NCBI GenBank assembly: GCA_016218965.1
Contig: JACRCP010000005.1
Span: 1-33,142 of the forward strand
Direction: 5' to 3'
Length of the DNA: 33,142 bases
DNA from: Deltaproteobacteria bacterium
Lineage (GTDB): Bacteria > Myxococcota > SpSt-1050 > JACRCP01
Each line of letters starts with the position of its first letter. Position 1 is the first letter of the stretch. Below, one piece after another: positions 31,578 through 33,142 of this stretch. The position numbers and the translations under genes were made by a program. The notes under the pieces were generated by a model. The model had not been told where the DNA came from. It was given only the letters and a program-made list of their open reading frames with translations, and did not search any database.

Positions 31578-33076
31578 GATCGAAGGGCTTCCTCCACGGC
31601 CTTGAGCAGGGCTTTCACGCCCACGGGTTTTTGCAGTATGACCGCGCCTTCCTCCATGTCGCCCTGGCTCCTTACCATGTCGTCGGTGTAGCCGCTGCAG
31701 AATACGATCTTCTTGTCGGGGGCCACCTCGCGAAGGCGCCGGGCCAGTGCGGTGCCGCCCATCCCGGGCATGATGACGTCGGTGAGCACGAGGTCGAACA
31801 GGCCCCCGTCGCCGCCGAACTTTTCGAGCGCCTCCTCGCCGCTTCCGGCCTCCTCGACTCGATACCCTGCGCCCCGCAGAATGCGCGCAAGGGCACGTCG
31901 CACGGGCTCTTCGTCCTCGACCAGCAGGATCGCGCCCGTTCCGGGGGCGCGGTGTTCCGCCGTGCCCTTTTTCGCCGCGGCGCGCCCGGCCCCCTCGTGC
32001 CGTTTGAAGTAGAGGCTAAACGTCGAGCCCCGGCCCGGCTCGCTCTCGACCTCGATGTGTCCCCCGTTTTGCCTCACGATCCCGTACACCATCGAGAGCC
32101 CGAGGCCCGTGCCCTTCCCCACGGGTTTCGTCGTGAAGAACGGCTCGAAGATTCGTTCTCTTAACTCGGCGGAAATGCCGGTGCCGGTGTCCGAGACAGT
32201 GATGCACACGAAATCGCCAGGAGCGACCCCGGGGGTGTCGGCGCCGAGCACGGCGGTCCTGGTGGAAATGTCGAGCGTCCCCCCGCCCGGCATGGCGTCG
32301 CGGGCATTGACCGCGAGATTGATGACGACCTGCTCGAGCTGCGTGGGGTCCATGAGCACGCGCAGCCCGCCGTCACCCGGGTCGAGCTTGAGGACGACGT
32401 GCTCCCCGATCAACCGGAGCAGCGTCTGCGAAAGCACCTGGATCGACTCGTTGACGTCCACCACGCGCGGCTCGGGGTTCTGGCGGCGTGAAAACGCCAG
32501 GAGCTGTTTTGTGAGCGCCGCGGTCCGCTCTCCGGCCTTCTTGATTTCGATGATGTCGGCGCGGAGCGGGTTGTCGGGCGGGATGCCCTCGAGCAGGAAG
32601 CCGGTGTAGCTCAGGATGACCGAGAGCGCGTTGTTGAACTCGTGCGCGACCCCGCCCGCGAGCTGGCCCACGGCGTCGAGCTTTTTCACCTGGCCGAGCC
32701 GCTCCTCGAGCCTCTTTCGCTCCTCCTCCGAGCGCACCCGGTCGGTTACGTCGAAGGCCATGCCCACGATGCCCGTGATTTCACCGCCCTCGTCGCGCAG
32801 GGGGATCTTGATGATGTCGAAGATCCTATCCGTGACCTTGCTCCTGTGTTCGACCCGGAGCGGCTCGCCGTTTTCGAAGATCCGCCGGTCTTCATCGAGG
32901 ATCGTGCGGGCGTGTTCCCCGGGGTACAGGTCGGCGTCCGTTTTCCCGATCACGTCTTCAGGTCGGCAGCGGCGGTGCGACACGAAGTGCCTGTTCACGG
33001 CGACGTAAGGAGGCTCCGCATAATTAAGTTGACGGTCGCCCTCCTGGAGAGCTATAGTCCTGGGGATGGCTACCAC
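31574..33076 (-). CDS. Hybrid histidine kinase (partial PAS, HisKA, HATPase, receiver)
   Basis: 500 residues from GTG 33076, the first start after an in-frame TGA; no good ribosome site. A PAS domain (about residues 22-112) begins abruptly at PPYVAVNRHFVSHRRCRPED, without the usual first strand and helices. Then HisKA with GGVAHEFNN (His145), ATPase motifs VVINLAVNARDAMPGGG, VSDTGTGI, FEPFFTTKPVGKGTGLGLS, and a C-terminal receiver (ILLVEDEEPVRR, phospho-Asp in LVLTDVIMPG, lysine in ILQKP). No membrane segment, so cytoplasmic as read. It probably controls the HD-GYP regulator encoded next. The N-terminus looks truncated by sequence at the right edge. Confidence 0.88.
   Translation of the reverse strand: MVAIPRTIALQEGDRQLNYAEPPYVAVNRHFVSHRRCRPEDVIGKTDADLYPGEHARTILDEDRRIFENGEPLRVEHRSKVTDRIFDIIKIPLRDEGGEITGIVGMAFDVTDRVRSEEERKRLEERLGQVKKLDAVGQLAGGVAHEFNNALSVILSYTGFLLEGIPPDNPLRADIIEIKKAGERTAALTKQLLAFSRRQNPEPRVVDVNESIQVLSQTLLRLIGEHVVLKLDPGDGGLRVLMDPTQLEQVVINLAVNARDAMPGGGTLDISTRTAVLGADTPGVAPGDFVCITVSDTGTGISAELRERIFEPFFTTKPVGKGTGLGLSMVYGIVRQNGGHIEVESEPGRGSTFSLYFKRHEGAGRAAAKKGTAEHRAPGTGAILLVEDEEPVRRALARILRGAGYRVEEAGSGEEALEKFGGDGGLFDLVLTDVIMPGMGGTALARRLREVAPDKKIVFCSGYTDDMVRSQGDMEEGAVILQKPVGVKALLKAVEEALRS
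33029..33058 (+). promoter_or_regulatory. Sigma70-type promoter, probably giving a leaderless transcript
   Basis: TTGACG (33029-33034), an 18-bp spacer, TATAGT (33053-33058). The ATG at 33066 is only 8 bases past the -10 box, where transcription should begin. The element lies inside the 5' end of the minus-strand kinase reading frame. Confidence 0.55.
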
Positions 33077-33142
33077 GCAGCATGATCACCTATTGGCGAT
33101 CCTCGCGACATGCAATGAGCCGCAGGCTCGCTGGCTTGTCGC
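33066..33142 (+). CDS. Start of an unidentified protein, cut by window edge
   Basis: ATG 33066 opens a frame that remains open to the window end: MATTQHDHLLAILATC, then NEPQARWLV. It sits directly behind a good TTGACG/TATAGT promoter. The short N-terminus resembles helical openings of some transposases (L..IL..LNEPQ.RW), but 25 residues are too few for a call. Its presence over the kinase 5' end suggests an inserted element. Confidence 0.4.
   Translation, partial: MATTQHDHLLAILATCNEPQARWLV

Noticed and set aside
1..33142. CRISPR arrays, tRNA and rRNA genes.
   Set aside because: No regularly spaced repeats of CRISPR type and no recognisable RNA gene sequence were seen by eye.

Overview
High-GC bacterial DNA. 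Lipoproteins with long Asp/Ala/Gly-rich linkers, a MopE-like/FG-GAP surface protein, a DUF885 peptidase-like lipoprotein, a partial type III secretion operon, a TPR-sigma54 activator and an HD-GYP regulator together suggest Myxococcota or a related former deltaproteobacterial lineage. This is inferred from gene content; there is no rRNA, tRNA or phylogenetic marker to confirm it.

Layout. (1) Bases 1-2260 are a worn mobile-element zone: a transposase tail at the left edge, a possible PD-(D/E)XK-type protein, a small lipoprotein, the C-terminal scrap of a serine recombinase, the N-terminal scrap of a REP-associated tyrosine transposase (RAYT), a 28-bp direct repeat, and a RelE-type toxin-antitoxin pair. 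(2) 2305-4831: a TrkH/KtrB plus TrkA/KtrA potassium-uptake operon (minus). (3) 4918-11178: a SPASM-type radical SAM protein, a metallophosphoesterase lipoprotein, a glycosidase-like lipoprotein and a DUF885 lipoprotein. (4) 11227-14693: a tight operon of a VKOR-DsbA fusion, a radical SAM protein with an unusual cysteine spacing, and a patatin-like lipase; it converges on a 1094-residue FG-GAP lipoprotein. (5) 18207-19163: a lone beta-class DNA methyltransferase. (6) 19320-23103: a sigma54-type promoter followed by a six-gene type III secretion block (unknown secreted-type protein, SctI, SctJ, a 66-residue protein in the SctK/FliG position, SctL, SctN). The SctN Walker A lysine is replaced by threonine. 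A HigB/HigA-type toxin-antitoxin pair follows. (7) 23905-29991: a 6.1-kb unit bounded by two inverted copies of a MITE-like element. (8) 30012-33076: a hybrid histidine kinase and an HD-GYP response regulator, with a truncated kinase N-terminus and a new leaderless plus-strand reading frame at the right edge.

The most interesting part is unit (7). It carries a TPR-AAA+ sigma54 activator, a divergent SPFH/flotillin-like gene, and a two-gene operon of a small winged-helix-like protein and an ARPP-1/DUF6569-like protein. Both minus-strand transcription units have a -24/-12 sigma54 promoter candidate, and upstream of each lies the same 26-bp motif (TGCACA-N4-TTGT-N-CAGC-R-TGTGCA; 20 of 26 positions identical) in the same orientation. 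One copy also sits next to the activator gene's own start. This reads as a compact sigma54 regulon in which the TPR activator senses something and switches on the SPFH and ARPP-1 proteins; the signal and the biochemical output are unknown. No CRISPR array or RNA gene was recognised.
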